Below, piece after piece: positions 10,036 to 20,116 of a stretch of 64,000 nucleotides of DNA. The DNA is from Parerythrobacter_A sp963838735 (GTDB lineage Bacteria; Pseudomonadota; Alphaproteobacteria; Sphingomonadales; Sphingomonadaceae), in assembly GCA_963838735.1 (NCBI GenBank), contig CAWISG010000002.1, forward strand, positions 124,001 to 188,000, in the 5' to 3' direction. Within the stretch, counting starts at the first letter, position 1; the number at the start of each line of letters is the position of its first letter. The translations under genes and the position numbers were made by a program. The notes under the pieces were generated by a model. That model searched no databases and had not been told where the DNA came from. It worked only from the letters and a program-made list of their open reading frames with translations.

Positions 10036-11505
10036 TTATTCCGCGACGGCTTGCTTGCGGATCAGCAGGAAAGCAGCGGCGGCTCCGGCCAAGGCCAGGA
10101 CCGCGCCGATCCAGCTGGCGTTTGTGAAACCCGACACCAGCGCGCCGCCCGCCAGCACCGGGCCGAGCAGCGCCGTCGCAATCAGCCCCGCAACGCGCGA
10201 AATCGCATTGTTTATGCCTGACGCCACGCCCGCGAATTGGTGCTCCACCGCGTTCATCACTGCCGTGGTCAGCGGCGCGACGCTCAGCGCCATGCCGAGC
10301 GCCATCACGACGAGACCGGGCAGGATGCCGGTGGCATAGGACATCGCCGGATCGGCCCGCAGCGCGAACAGCGCGAAGCCCGCCGCGACCAGCACTGGCC
10401 CCACTGTCAGCGTAATCCGTACGCCGATCCGCTGCGCCAGCCCGCCGAACCGGCGCGACAGCAGGCCCATGATTGCGGGGAAAGGCAGCATCGCCGCCCC
10501 GGCCTGCGTCGCGGTATAATCGAAGGCTTGGATCAGCATGTAGGGCAGTACCACCAGCAATCCGCCAAGCGCGGCGTAGAGCAGGAAGGTGAGTATCGAG
10601 ATGCCGGTAAAACTACGCGACGCGAATATGCCGAGCGGCATCATCGCATCGCCCCGCTTGCCATATTGGACAACCAGAAACACGGCCGCCAACGCGAAGC
10701 CGACCAGTCCGGCCGGCAGGACGTGCAAGCTCGTCAAACCGCGCGATGGCAACGCGACCAACGCATAGACCAGCGATGCCAGCGCCGCGCTGGCCAGGAC
10801 GGCACCGGCTATGTCCAGCGGTTTGCGATCCTCTTCCGCCTCGCGGGATTCGCGGATCGCGCCGTCTGCAATCAGCCACGCGGCGATGGCCGGGAGAATG
10901 ACCAAGGCAAAGGCCCAGCGCCAGTCGAAATAATCGACGATCAGCCCGCCTAGCACGGGCGCTACCGCCCCGCCGATCGCGCCCGCCGCCGCCCAGGTGC
11001 CGATGGCCTTACCGCGTTTCTCGCCGCTGAATGCGTCGGCCAGGATGGCGAGGCTGGTGGGGGCGAGCAGTGCCGCGCCAAGCCCCTGGGCAAACCGTCC
11101 GGCCAGCAGCGCTTCGAATGTCGGTGCTATCGCGCAGCCAAGGCTGGCCAAGCCGAACAGTAGCAGGCCGAGGCGGAACACCCGCTTGCGTCCGAAATGG
11201 TCGCCCAGCGCCCCACCGACCAGAACGAATGCGCCCAACGGAAGGAGATAGGCATTGACGATCCACTGCACCCCGGCGGCATCCAGCGCCATCGTCCGCT
11301 GCATCGTCGGCAGCGCGACATTGACGATGGAACCCATGATAAAGGCGAGCGACGAGCCAAGTATCGTGGCAACGAGGGTGCCGGTTTCGGATGGACAGGG
11401 CTGCGTGCCCGCAACGCAATTTTGGCCTAAACTTCCCTCAACTTCCAGATCCCGCTGCTCGAGCTCTGTGTGTTCAAGACAGGGCGGGGGAAGCGCGGTG
11501 GGCAC
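10036..11505 (-). CDS. MFS transporter, DHA2 (EmrB/QacA) family
   Basis: A 14-helix drug/proton antiporter-type permease of the inner membrane. The conserved start of the family is clear (TGTLVATILGSSLAFIMGSI, then NVALPTMQR), followed by motif A-like GALGDHFGRKRVFRLG and motif C-like APVLGGLIVDYFDWRWAF. It ends KQAVAE. The start is uncertain: there is no ATG near the conserved region. I place it at a GTG (11505) just past the ugd stop; an ATG at 11559 is possible but would overlap ugd by 47 bases. It belongs to a three-gene set with ugd and a metallophosphatase, but drug export and sugar-nucleotide oxidation have no obvious link. Confidence 0.82.
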   Translation of the reverse strand: MPTALPPPCLEHTELEQRDLEVEGSLGQNCVAGTQPCPSETGTLVATILGSSLAFIMGSIVNVALPTMQRTMALDAAGVQWIVNAYLLPLGAFVLVGGALGDHFGRKRVFRLGLLLFGLASLGCAIAPTFEALLAGRFAQGLGAALLAPTSLAILADAFSGEKRGKAIGTWAAAGAIGGAVAPVLGGLIVDYFDWRWAFALVILPAIAAWLIADGAIRESREAEEDRKPLDIAGAVLASAALASLVYALVALPSRGLTSLHVLPAGLVGFALAAVFLVVQYGKRGDAMMPLGIFASRSFTGISILTFLLYAALGGLLVVLPYMLIQAFDYTATQAGAAMLPFPAIMGLLSRRFGGLAQRIGVRITLTVGPVLVAAGFALFALRADPAMSYATGILPGLVVMALGMALSVAPLTTAVMNAVEHQFAGVASGINNAISRVAGLIATALLGPVLAGGALVSGFTNASWIGAVLALAGAAAAFLLIRKQAVAE

Positions 11506-11512
11506 CGGACAG

Positions 11513-12823
11513 TCAGGCGCGGCCCACGCTGCTGTAGGTGAACCCGGCGGCGCGGACATCGTCGGGGTCGTAGATATTGCGCAGGTCGACCAGCACCGGC
11601 GTTTTTGCCAAAGTCCTGATGCGGGCGAAGTCCAGCGCGCGGAAGGCGTCCCACTCGGTCACGATCACCACCGCATCGGCACCCTTGATGGCAGAATAGG
11701 GATCGTCGCACATCGCCACAGCGGGCATGATCGGGCGCGCCAGTTCCATGCCTTCGGGATCGTAGGCGGCGACCTCAACGCCTGCATCGGTCAGTGTCTG
11801 CGCGATGGCGATGGCCGGGCTATCGCGCATGTCGTCGGTGTTGGGTTTGAAAGTCAGACCCAGCAGTGCGACCCGTTTGCCTCGCGCATCCTTCGCGCCG
11901 CCCAGCGCCTCGATCACCTTGCGGCCCATCGCACGTTTGCGGCTGTCATTGGTCTTCACCACCGCTTCCACGATGCGAACCGGGCTGTCGTAATCCTCCG
12001 CCGTCTTCAGCAGCGCGAGCGTGTCCTTGGGGAAGCACGATCCGCCATAGCCCGGTCCGGCATGGAGAAACTTAGCGCCGATGCGGTTGTCCATGCCGAT
12101 GCCGCGGCTGACATCCTGCACGTTCGCACCCACTTTCTCGCACAGGTCGGCCATTTCGTTGATGAAAGTGATTTTGGTGGCGAGGAAGGCGTTGGCCGCA
12201 TATTTGATAAGCTCGCTGGACCGGCGGCTGGTGAACAGGATCGGCGATTCATTGAGGAACAGCGGGCGATAGACCCCGCGCATAACCTCGCGTCCGAAGT
12301 CGTCCTCCGCGCCGATGACGATGCGGTCGGGGCGCTTGAAGTCGCCGATCGCCGCGCCCTCGCGCAGGAATTCGGGGTTAGAGACGACGGCGAAGCGATG
12401 CGTTGTGCCGCTGTCGGCCAGGATGCGCTCGACCTCGTCGCCGGTGCCGACGGGCACAGTGGACTTGGTGACAATGACGGCGTCATTCGACAGATGCCTG
12501 CCGATATCGCGCGCGACAGCGTGGACGAAAGTAAGGTCCGCATGCCCGTCGCCCCGGCGGCTGGGCGTGCCAACGGCGATGAAGATAGCGGCGGCGTCTG
12601 CAATGCCTGCTGCCATATCGGTGGAAAAGCTGAGGCGTCCCGCCTGCACATTGCTGGCGACCAGTGCATCGAGACCGGGTTCGTAAATCGGCATGATGCC
12701 GTTTTCCAGCGCGTCGATCTTGGCCTGATCGGTGTCAATACAAACGACCTCATGCCCGAAATCGGCAAAACACGCGCCGGAAACCAACCCGACATAGCCC
12801 GCGCCCACCATTGCAATTTTCAT
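11513..12823 (-). CDS. ugd: UDP-glucose 6-dehydrogenase
   Basis: A 436-residue cytoplasmic enzyme that oxidises UDP-glucose twice with NAD to UDP-glucuronate, a precursor for acidic exopolysaccharide or lipid modification. The NAD-binding motif GAGYVGLVSG is at 7-16, the family signature is SNPEFLREG (148-156), and catalytic Cys263 lies in GYGGSCFPKD. The C-terminal domain has GLTFKPNTDDMRDSPA. Length is normal. Its ATG overlaps the stop of the metallophosphatase gene by 4 bases (ATGA), so the two are translationally coupled. Confidence 0.96.
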   Translation of the reverse strand: MKIAMVGAGYVGLVSGACFADFGHEVVCIDTDQAKIDALENGIMPIYEPGLDALVASNVQAGRLSFSTDMAAGIADAAAIFIAVGTPSRRGDGHADLTFVHAVARDIGRHLSNDAVIVTKSTVPVGTGDEVERILADSGTTHRFAVVSNPEFLREGAAIGDFKRPDRIVIGAEDDFGREVMRGVYRPLFLNESPILFTSRRSSELIKYAANAFLATKITFINEMADLCEKVGANVQDVSRGIGMDNRIGAKFLHAGPGYGGSCFPKDTLALLKTAEDYDSPVRIVEAVVKTNDSRKRAMGRKVIEALGGAKDARGKRVALLGLTFKPNTDDMRDSPAIAIAQTLTDAGVEVAAYDPEGMELARPIMPAVAMCDDPYSAIKGADAVVIVTEWDAFRALDFARIRTLAKTPVLVDLRNIYDPDDVRAAGFTYSSVGRA

Positions 12824-13626
12824 GCCCCGTCTCCCTTGCGCTCGATATGCAGCGTACCGTCCTTCTTTTCCACCGCCTGTAGATACCGTCGCGTCTTGCC
12901 CTCCAGTACCAGCGCGGTCAGCCGTCCGTTGCGATACGCGCCGGTGTCGATACCGATGCGGTTGGGGCGCTCCTCAATATCGTCGACGATCGTATGACCA
13001 TGCACCACCATATGCGAATGGCGGCGGCGCGAGGTGAGGAAGGGTTCGCGGATCCATCGTGTTTCCCGCGGTGTTTGCCGGTCGAGCGGCAGGTCCGGGT
13101 CGATGCCGGCATGGACGAAGACGTAGTCGCCGATGACGGCGATATCCTCCATCTTGGCGAGGAAGCGGCGGTCCTTGCCCGGCACATGCGCGTCCATCAG
13201 GTCGCGCAGTTCTTCCAGGCTGGCGGCATCGTAGTCACGCGGCGCAATACCGTAGCTTAACAGCGTATCGCGCCCGCCGTGACGGATATACTGGCGCAGC
13301 GTTTCGCGCTTGGAGAACGCTTCGAGAAACATTTCTTCATGATTGCCCGCCAGCATGCGGACACGGCGCGCTTTCGCCCATTTGCGTGTGGCGCGGATCA
13401 CGCCCGCGCTGTCGGGGCCACGGTCGATCAGGTCGCCGAGCAGCACGACGGTAGTGTCTGCCTCGCCCGATTTGGCATCGTCGCGGTCGATAGCCTTAAT
13501 AAGCGTCGCATACAGGTCGAGCCTGCCGTGAATATCACCGATCACATAGACGCGTTCGCCCTGTGGCACCCGCGCGGTAGCCTTGCCGCCCGTTCCGGAA
13601 AGCATTTTTTTCAAGGGTTCGAACAT
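12820..13626 (-). CDS. Calcineurin-like metallophosphoesterase (PrpA/ApaH-like)
   Basis: A 268-residue protein phosphatase-type enzyme with two metal ions. All signature motifs appear: GDIHGR (30-35), GDLIDRGPDS (64-73), GNHEE (94-98), VHAGID near 169 and VHGHT near 210. This resembles PrpA-like serine/threonine phosphatases and ApaH dinucleotide hydrolases; the sequence does not settle which. It is the first gene of the reverse-strand set with ugd and the MFS exporter. Coupling to ugd hints that it may act on a sugar-nucleotide pathway or its regulation, but that is inference. Confidence 0.88.
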   Translation of the reverse strand: MFEPLKKMLSGTGGKATARVPQGERVYVIGDIHGRLDLYATLIKAIDRDDAKSGEADTTVVLLGDLIDRGPDSAGVIRATRKWAKARRVRMLAGNHEEMFLEAFSKRETLRQYIRHGGRDTLLSYGIAPRDYDAASLEELRDLMDAHVPGKDRRFLAKMEDIAVIGDYVFVHAGIDPDLPLDRQTPRETRWIREPFLTSRRRHSHMVVHGHTIVDDIEERPNRIGIDTGAYRNGRLTALVLEGKTRRYLQAVEKKDGTLHIERKGDGA

Positions 13627-13893
13627 GGTCGCTGGAGAGTTCCGGTTTGTTGCTGCGCATCATAGGTGAGGCGGCAAAGCGCGGCAACCGCACCGCATCG
13701 AGGAAGAACGAAGACCGCAAGTGATGTAGAAAAGCGACACTTTGATACCGGTTTCGCCGATACGCGCAATAAAACTTGTGCGGCGCAGCATCGTCCGGCA
13801 ACTTCATGTGACTTTCGACGAGACTGCGGCAACACGACATGCGGCCTTCGGAATTGCAGGCAGAACGAAACACCTTAACCAAAGGAATTTCGT

Positions 13894-14775
13894 ATGCTCT
13901 CGCCAATGCGCGCTTTTTGCGCGGTAACACTTTTCGCCACCACCGGTCTGACGACCCCGGCACTCGCTGCTGACGGGACGGTTTTGCAACCCGGAGATAC
14001 GCTCGCTATCACAGGGGAGGCGGCAGCGGTGATTTCGCCCGTCGTGCTGGGCAACGCGCCGATGGTGGTCGCCCAAACGTCCGTTCCGGCCGGAACGGTC
14101 GATACGACCGACGAGGAAATCATTCCGGCGAGCGGGTTCGAGCTGTCCGGCAACGTCGCGCTGGTTTCCGATTATCGCTTCCGCGGGGTCTCGTTTTCCG
14201 ACGGCGATATTGCCCTGCAGGGCGGTCTGGATCTGGGCCATTCGAGCGGCTTCTATGTCGGCACCTGGGCATCCTCGATATCCGGCGGCACGGCGTTCGG
14301 CGAACTGGAACTGGACGTTTACGGCGGTTACAGCGCCGACATAACCGACGGGGTTACGATCGATGTCGGCCTGCTTTATTACATCTATCCAACCGGCGAC
14401 GTGGTGGGTGCCGAAACCGATTATTTCGAACCCTATGCGTCGATCGGCACTACGCTGGGACCGGTCAGCGCAACGCTCGGCGCGGCCTATGCATGGGAGC
14501 AGGATTCGCTGGGCGGGGACGACAACATCTATGTCTACACCGACTTCGAAACGGCCATACCGGACACGCCCGTTACACTTTCCGCGCATGTCGGCTACAC
14601 CGATGGCATCTTCGCCACGCAAGGGGACGGGACCAGTTTCGACTGGGGGCTGGGCGCGTCCTACGCCGTGACCGAAAGCCTCAGCCTCGGCGTAAATTAT
14701 GTCGACACGCAGGGTCCGTCGATCGAGGATCTCACCGATGCAGGCTTTTTTGTAACGCTGGGCTATTCGATGTAG
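13894..14775 (+). CDS. TorF family putative porin (Gcw_chp / TIGR02001 type)
   Basis: A 293-residue outer-membrane beta-barrel. A signal peptide ends near residue 25 (TPALA-A). Residues 26-75 form a low-complexity Ala/Thr/Val-rich linker. The family core begins at FELSGNVALVSDYRFRGVSFS, a hallmark of this conserved protein group, and continues as alternating amphipathic strands to the terminal GFFVTLGYSM, which ends close to the usual aromatic beta-barrel terminus. The substrate is unknown. It is a single gene with a clear terminator downstream and about 270 bases of upstream DNA shared with the divergent phosphatase gene. Confidence 0.85.
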   Translation: MLSPMRAFCAVTLFATTGLTTPALAADGTVLQPGDTLAITGEAAAVISPVVLGNAPMVVAQTSVPAGTVDTTDEEIIPASGFELSGNVALVSDYRFRGVSFSDGDIALQGGLDLGHSSGFYVGTWASSISGGTAFGELELDVYGGYSADITDGVTIDVGLLYYIYPTGDVVGAETDYFEPYASIGTTLGPVSATLGAAYAWEQDSLGGDDNIYVYTDFETAIPDTPVTLSAHVGYTDGIFATQGDGTSFDWGLGASYAVTESLSLGVNYVDTQGPSIEDLTDAGFFVTLGYSM

Positions 14776-14798
14776 CTGCACGCATCGACGGTGGACCG

Positions 14799-14828
14799 AA
14801 AAGGGCGTGCCATAGGGCGCGCCCTTTT
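14799..14828 (+). terminator. Rho-independent terminator after the TorF-type porin
   Basis: AAAAGGGCGTGCC pairs with GGCGCGCCCTTTT (one G-U pair) around a 4-base loop, with more T residues after it. Symmetric A and T runs mean it could work in both directions. Confidence 0.85.
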
Positions 14829-14859
14829 GTTTTGCGGGGTCACGCGGCTATGATGCGGG

Positions 14860-15297
14860 ATGACCAAATTCTTGCATACCATGCTTCGGGTAACCGACCT
14901 GGAAGCGACCCTGCGTTTTTTCTCGCTTATCGGCGTTGAGGAAGTGCGGCGTTTCGATGTGGAGGCGGGGCGGTTCACGCTGGTCTTCCTGGCCGCTCCG
15001 GGTCAGGAAGACATTGCGGAAATCGAACTGACGGTGAACTGGCCACCGGAAGACGGCAGCGCGCCGGAGCGATATGACAAGGGCCGCAATTTCGGTCACC
15101 TTGCCTTTCGCGTCGACGATATTTACGAAACCTGCCAGCGCCTGATGGATGCCGGCGTTACCATCGCCCGTCCGCCGCGCGACGGGCACATGGCGTTCGT
15201 CGTCTCGCCCGACGGTATCAGCATCGAATTGCTGCAGGAAGGCAGCTTGCCACCGCGCGAACCGTGGGCCAGCATGGAAAACACCGGCACCTGGTAG
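14860..15297 (+). CDS. Glyoxalase / lactoylglutathione lyase-like VOC protein
   Basis: A 145-residue vicinal-oxygen-chelate protein. Glyoxalase I turns the methylglyoxal-glutathione adduct into lactoylglutathione. The metal ligands expected for that enzyme can be matched: His6 (FLHTMLRV), Glu56 (IELTVNW), His80 (NFGHLAFRV) and Glu123 (SIELLQEG). Two beta-alpha-beta-beta-beta halves are visible. The WPPEDG insertion and the C-terminal tail PPREPWASMENTGTW are less usual, so another VOC activity is possible. It converges on nhaA, with only 3 bases between the stop codons. Confidence 0.78.
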   Translation: MTKFLHTMLRVTDLEATLRFFSLIGVEEVRRFDVEAGRFTLVFLAAPGQEDIAEIELTVNWPPEDGSAPERYDKGRNFGHLAFRVDDIYETCQRLMDAGVTIARPPRDGHMAFVVSPDGISIELLQEGSLPPREPWASMENTGTW

Positions 15298-15300
15298 GAC

Positions 15301-16515
15301 TTACTGCGTAAGTGGGGCCCTGGCTTCGGTTTGAGGATGCGTCGTCGTCAGGCGCAACACTACATAGCCCATGATCGCCGATATCATCGAACCGCCGAGG
15401 ATACCGATCTTCGCCTCGTCTATCAGGTAATCGTTCCCTTCGAACGCCAGCCCGCTGATGAACAGCGACATGGTGAATCCAATACCGCAAAGGATGCAAA
15501 TGCCATAAATTTCAACCCAGTTCGCGTTCGGCGGACGTTTGGCAACACCGAGCTTCACGGCGGCAAAGATTGTTCCGAAGATACCAAGCTGTTTACCGAG
15601 GACAAGCCCGGCAGCGATGGCGATGGGCAGCGGGTCGGTCATCTCCTTGATGCCCATGCCCGTCAGGTTCACACCCGCATTGGCGAAGCCGAAAACGGGC
15701 ACCACCAGATAGGCGCTCCACGGAGCCAGCCCGTGCTCCAGCCGTTCGAGCATGGAGCGGCCGTCCTTGGTTCGCATCGGAATGGTCAAAGCAGCGGCGA
15801 CGCCCGCGACAGTTGCATGGACGCCGGAAAACAGGACGCATACCCACAGTACCAGCGCGACGAGGATAAACGGCCAGAACTTGCTGACACCAAACCGGTT
15901 CATGGCGACCATCACGCCGAACACAGCCGCCGACGCCGCCAGCCACATCGGGTAGATGTTCTCGGTATAGAATGCCGAGATCACCAGCACCGCCCCAATA
16001 TCGTCGACGATGGCGACAGTCAGCAGGAACAGGCGCAACGAGGCCGGAACGCGATTGCCCAGAATGCCGAGCACGCCCATCGCAAAGGCGATGTCGGTCG
16101 CGGCAGGGATGGCCCAGCCCTTGACCAGCGGGCTGTTCAATCCGACGATAACGATGAAGACGGCTGCAGGTGCGGCCATACCGGCAATCGCAGCAAGTAC
16201 GGGCAGGCGCCGCTGTTCGGGCGTGGATAGCTGACCGCAAATCAACTCGCGCTTCACTTCCAGACCGACCACGAAGAAGAAGATCGCCATCAGGCCATCA
16301 TTGATCCACAGATGCAGATCATCCAGCTTGGGGATCGGTGTCCACGCGAGTTTGCCGTAGAACAGCTGGCGATATTCGTCCGATAGCGGCGAATTGGCCG
16401 CCAGCATAGCGGCGATGGCGACGAGGATCAGCAGCACACCCGCCGATGCGTCACCCACGAACAGGGCGCGGACGGGGGCGATGAGTCGGTTTACGGGAGA
16501 GGCGCGTTTTTCCAT
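15301..16515 (-). CDS. nhaA: Na+/H+ antiporter NhaA
   Basis: A 404-residue inner-membrane antiporter that exports sodium in exchange for protons, important for salt and pH balance. The ion-binding aspartates are present: Asp141 in IPAATDIAFAMG, and Asp171-Asp172 in VAIVDDIGAVLVI. The family motif FFFVVGLEVKREL is at 79-91. Length and about 12 hydrophobic segments fit the family. It is a single gene, consistent with a marine or saline habitat but not proof of one. Confidence 0.96.
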   Translation of the reverse strand: MEKRASPVNRLIAPVRALFVGDASAGVLLILVAIAAMLAANSPLSDEYRQLFYGKLAWTPIPKLDDLHLWINDGLMAIFFFVVGLEVKRELICGQLSTPEQRRLPVLAAIAGMAAPAAVFIVIVGLNSPLVKGWAIPAATDIAFAMGVLGILGNRVPASLRLFLLTVAIVDDIGAVLVISAFYTENIYPMWLAASAAVFGVMVAMNRFGVSKFWPFILVALVLWVCVLFSGVHATVAGVAAALTIPMRTKDGRSMLERLEHGLAPWSAYLVVPVFGFANAGVNLTGMGIKEMTDPLPIAIAAGLVLGKQLGIFGTIFAAVKLGVAKRPPNANWVEIYGICILCGIGFTMSLFISGLAFEGNDYLIDEAKIGILGGSMISAIMGYVVLRLTTTHPQTEARAPLTQ

Positions 16516-16635
16516 GCACCTGCCTTTTCAGGATATCATTGCGCGTTGCAACCCTGACCAGTCGCGGATAGGGGCATTTTCGGGGGTTCGGTACTGTCGA
16601 TCGGGGGCAATTTTACACCTTTTGAATGGCTTGTC

Positions 16636-17997
16636 GTGGTCCAGCACGAGCTGTTGCTGTTCGCGGGCGTCTTTTTCCTGATCGGGGCGCTGGACGAATT
16701 CGCGGTGGATTGCCTGTGGCTGTGGCTGCGCCTGACGGGCCGTACCCGCGAACCGGTCTTGATCGACAGCCCGCCCGCCGCCCTGCGCGGGCCTGTCGCT
16801 CTCTTGATACCCGCCTGCCAGGAAGAGCGCGTTATCGGAACAACGATACGCCATGTGCTTATGGCATGGCCGCAGTCGGAATTGCGCCTGTTCGTCGGTT
16901 GCTATCGCAACGATTCGGCAACGCGCGAGAAAGCAGAGGCAGCATGCGCGCCGGATGATCGCGCGACGGTGGTGACGCTCGATATTGACGGTCCGACCAC
17001 CAAGCCCGATTGCCTCAACCGCCTCGTCCGTGCCTTGCAACGGGAGGAGGCGGCTGGCAGCTGGCGCGCGCGCATGATCGTGATTCACGATGCCGAGGAC
17101 ATGGTCGATCCCGCCGCGCTTGGTTTGCTCGACCAAGCGATTGGCGATGTGGAGGCGGCGCAGGTTCCGGTCCTGCCCGCGATCCCTGCATATGTGCGCT
17201 GGATCGGCTCGCATTATGCAGACGAATTTGCAGAATCGCACGGCAAGGCAATGGTTGTGCGAGACGCTCTGGGTGCCGCGCTACCGCTTGCCGGTGTCGG
17301 GTGCGCGCTGCGCCGCGATGTCGTCGATACGCTGGCCGCAGACAATGACGGGGCGGGACCGTTTGCCGCCCAATCGCTGACCGAGGATTACGAGCTGGGC
17401 CTGGCCGTGGCGCAACACGGTGGTCGCGCCCGCTTCCTGCGCTATCGCCATCCCGACGGCAGGTTGGTTGCGACCCGCGCCTTCTTCCCGGCGACATTGG
17501 CGCAAGCTGTCCGGCAAAAGGCGCGGTGGGTGCATGGCATCGCGTTCCAGTCCTGGGAGCGGATGGGCTGGGTCCTGACGCCGCTGGAGATATGGATGCG
17601 GTTGCACGACCGGCGCGGCCCGATATCCGCGCTGGTGCTGGCAGCGGGCTATCTGCTGCTGGTGCTGTCGGGGTTCCTGATCGTTGCCGCATGGCTCGGG
17701 TGGAGCGTGCCTGTTCCGCTGACCCCGGTACTGCAATTCCTGGTCCTCGCCAATCTGTTCAGCCTGTTGTGGCGGCTGCTGTTCCGTGCCTGCTTCACCG
17801 CGCGCGAATATGGCTGGCGCGAGGGGCTGCGCGCCGTGCCAAGGATGGTCGTTTCGAATATTATTGCAATCATGGCAGGGCGACGGGCGGTATTTGCCTA
17901 TGCCCGCACCCTTCGCGGCGCGCCTGTGGTGTGGGACAAGACCGCGCATGTCGCGCACCCTGCGGACCATGCTACGCCCATGTCGGCGGCGGAATGA
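16636..17997 (+). CDS. Membrane glycosyltransferase, NfrB-like family 2
   Basis: A 453-residue inner-membrane glycosyltransferase. An N-terminal helix (about 5-30) is followed by a cytoplasmic GT2-type domain: ALLIPACQEE (55-64), HDAEDMVDP (151-159, the DxD-like metal site), LTEDYELGL (about 250-258) and the QKARWVHGIAFQ motif (QxxRW class, about 295). Further helices and YGWREGLRAVPRMVVSNIIA then follow. The layout matches NfrB, the phage N4 adsorption protein that makes a cell-surface glycan, but without NfrB's extra N-terminal domain. The start is a GTG at 16636. The next gene overlaps its stop by 4 bases (ATGA), so the pair is translationally coupled. Confidence 0.82.
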   Translation: MVQHELLLFAGVFFLIGALDEFAVDCLWLWLRLTGRTREPVLIDSPPAALRGPVALLIPACQEERVIGTTIRHVLMAWPQSELRLFVGCYRNDSATREKAEAACAPDDRATVVTLDIDGPTTKPDCLNRLVRALQREEAAGSWRARMIVIHDAEDMVDPAALGLLDQAIGDVEAAQVPVLPAIPAYVRWIGSHYADEFAESHGKAMVVRDALGAALPLAGVGCALRRDVVDTLAADNDGAGPFAAQSLTEDYELGLAVAQHGGRARFLRYRHPDGRLVATRAFFPATLAQAVRQKARWVHGIAFQSWERMGWVLTPLEIWMRLHDRRGPISALVLAAGYLLLVLSGFLIVAAWLGWSVPVPLTPVLQFLVLANLFSLLWRLLFRACFTAREYGWREGLRAVPRMVVSNIIAIMAGRRAVFAYARTLRGAPVVWDKTAHVAHPADHATPMSAAE

Positions 17998-19118
17998 GCG
18001 TGCGGGCCAAGCGTCGCGGTGCCCCGATTGTCGCGTTGGCGATGCTGTTATGGGGATGGCTGGCGTTGCGTGCGGTGCTTTGGCAATCGCCGTTTCCGCC
18101 TGTCCTGACGGGGAGCGATGCCGAAGGGCGCCGGTTTGCCGCAGTGGCAAAGCCGTCCGCAAAACGACTTCCTCGCCCGTCGCAGCCCGGTTTCGACAAT
18201 ATTGCACCCCGCCGCGTGCCTTTGGAAACCTTGCCGCATTTCGCCTTTGCGGCACCCCTATCGAACGCGTTTCGCTCGTTACGGAAATCTGCCCGCCATG
18301 GTGAAACAGCACCTGTTTCTAAACCCGATCGCAGGCCGGCTGTGAGGGCGTACAGAGTATCGCCCGAAACACTTGAGCGTTCGCTTGCAAGTCCGGCTCC
18401 CCTAACACCTTCCAGCGTTGTGGCCAGCGGTGTGACCAGCGGTGGAGCGAATACGCCGCCCGCCAAGCGATGGTCGGTCGAAGGCTGGGTGCTGTACCGC
18501 CCGGACAGCGGCGGGCCCCTATCCTCCGGAACCTTCGCGCCGGGGTATGGTGCCAGTCAGGCAGGCGCGGTCCTGCGGTACACACTCGCACCGGAAAGCA
18601 GCCGCAAGCCGCAAGCGTATGTACGGGTAACGCAGGCAATCGCGGAGCCGCGCGAAACCGAGAGTGCGCTTGGCGTTTCGGCGCGCCCGGTTCCCGGTCT
18701 GCCGGTGCGCGCGATGGCGGAACTTCGCGTGCAGCGGATCGGCGGCGAAACCCGGTTACGGCCAGCCGCGCTTGCCGTAACCGAGCTGCCGCCGGTCGTG
18801 CTGCCGCTGAATGCGCAAGCGGACATCTATGCTCAGGCAGGCTATGTCGGCGGCGATTTCGCAACACCGTTTGCCGACGGGCAGGTGCACGTCACACGAC
18901 CGTTTCTAACAGTAGGCGACGCGCGCGTCCGCATCGGCGCAGGCGCGTGGGGCGGGGCGCAGCAGGGCGTATCAAGGATCGATGTCGGGCCGACAGCCAG
19001 CATCGATATTCCGGTCGGAGCCGCGAACGCCCGCATCGCCCTCGATTATCGCCAGCGCGTGGCCGGGAATGCGATGCCGGGTTCCGGACCGGCGCTGACC
19101 GTTTCGACCGGCTTCTGA
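17994..19118 (+). CDS. Exported beta-rich protein coupled to the glycosyltransferase (NfrA C-terminal-like)
   Basis: A 374-residue protein I do not recognise with certainty. It starts at the ATG overlapping the glycosyltransferase stop. There is an N-terminal membrane or signal segment (about 12-30: VALAMLLWGWLALRAVLW), then a Pro/Ala/Arg-rich linker to about residue 155. The C-terminal 210 residues consist of alternating beta strands (GWVLYRPDSGG, GASQAGAVLRYTL, AYVRVTQAIAE, ALTVSTGF), the pattern of an outer-membrane barrel. The order glycosyltransferase then barrel recalls NfrB with NfrA, whose C-terminal domain has a similar GASQAGA-type segment. That link is my inference from context and pattern. 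TPR repeats of true NfrA are absent. Confidence 0.6.
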   Translation: MSVRAKRRGAPIVALAMLLWGWLALRAVLWQSPFPPVLTGSDAEGRRFAAVAKPSAKRLPRPSQPGFDNIAPRRVPLETLPHFAFAAPLSNAFRSLRKSARHGETAPVSKPDRRPAVRAYRVSPETLERSLASPAPLTPSSVVASGVTSGGANTPPAKRWSVEGWVLYRPDSGGPLSSGTFAPGYGASQAGAVLRYTLAPESSRKPQAYVRVTQAIAEPRETESALGVSARPVPGLPVRAMAELRVQRIGGETRLRPAALAVTELPPVVLPLNAQADIYAQAGYVGGDFATPFADGQVHVTRPFLTVGDARVRIGAGAWGGAQQGVSRIDVGPTASIDIPVGAANARIALDYRQRVAGNAMPGSGPALTVSTGF

Positions 19119-19201
19119 TGGCGAAGCCGCTGGCCCTTACGGCACAGCTATAATAGGAGCCGCCGATATTGCGTTGCACAAGGCGGCGTTCGGGAACGGT
19201 C

Positions 19202-20112
<911 letters not shown>

Positions 20113-20116
<4 letters not shown>

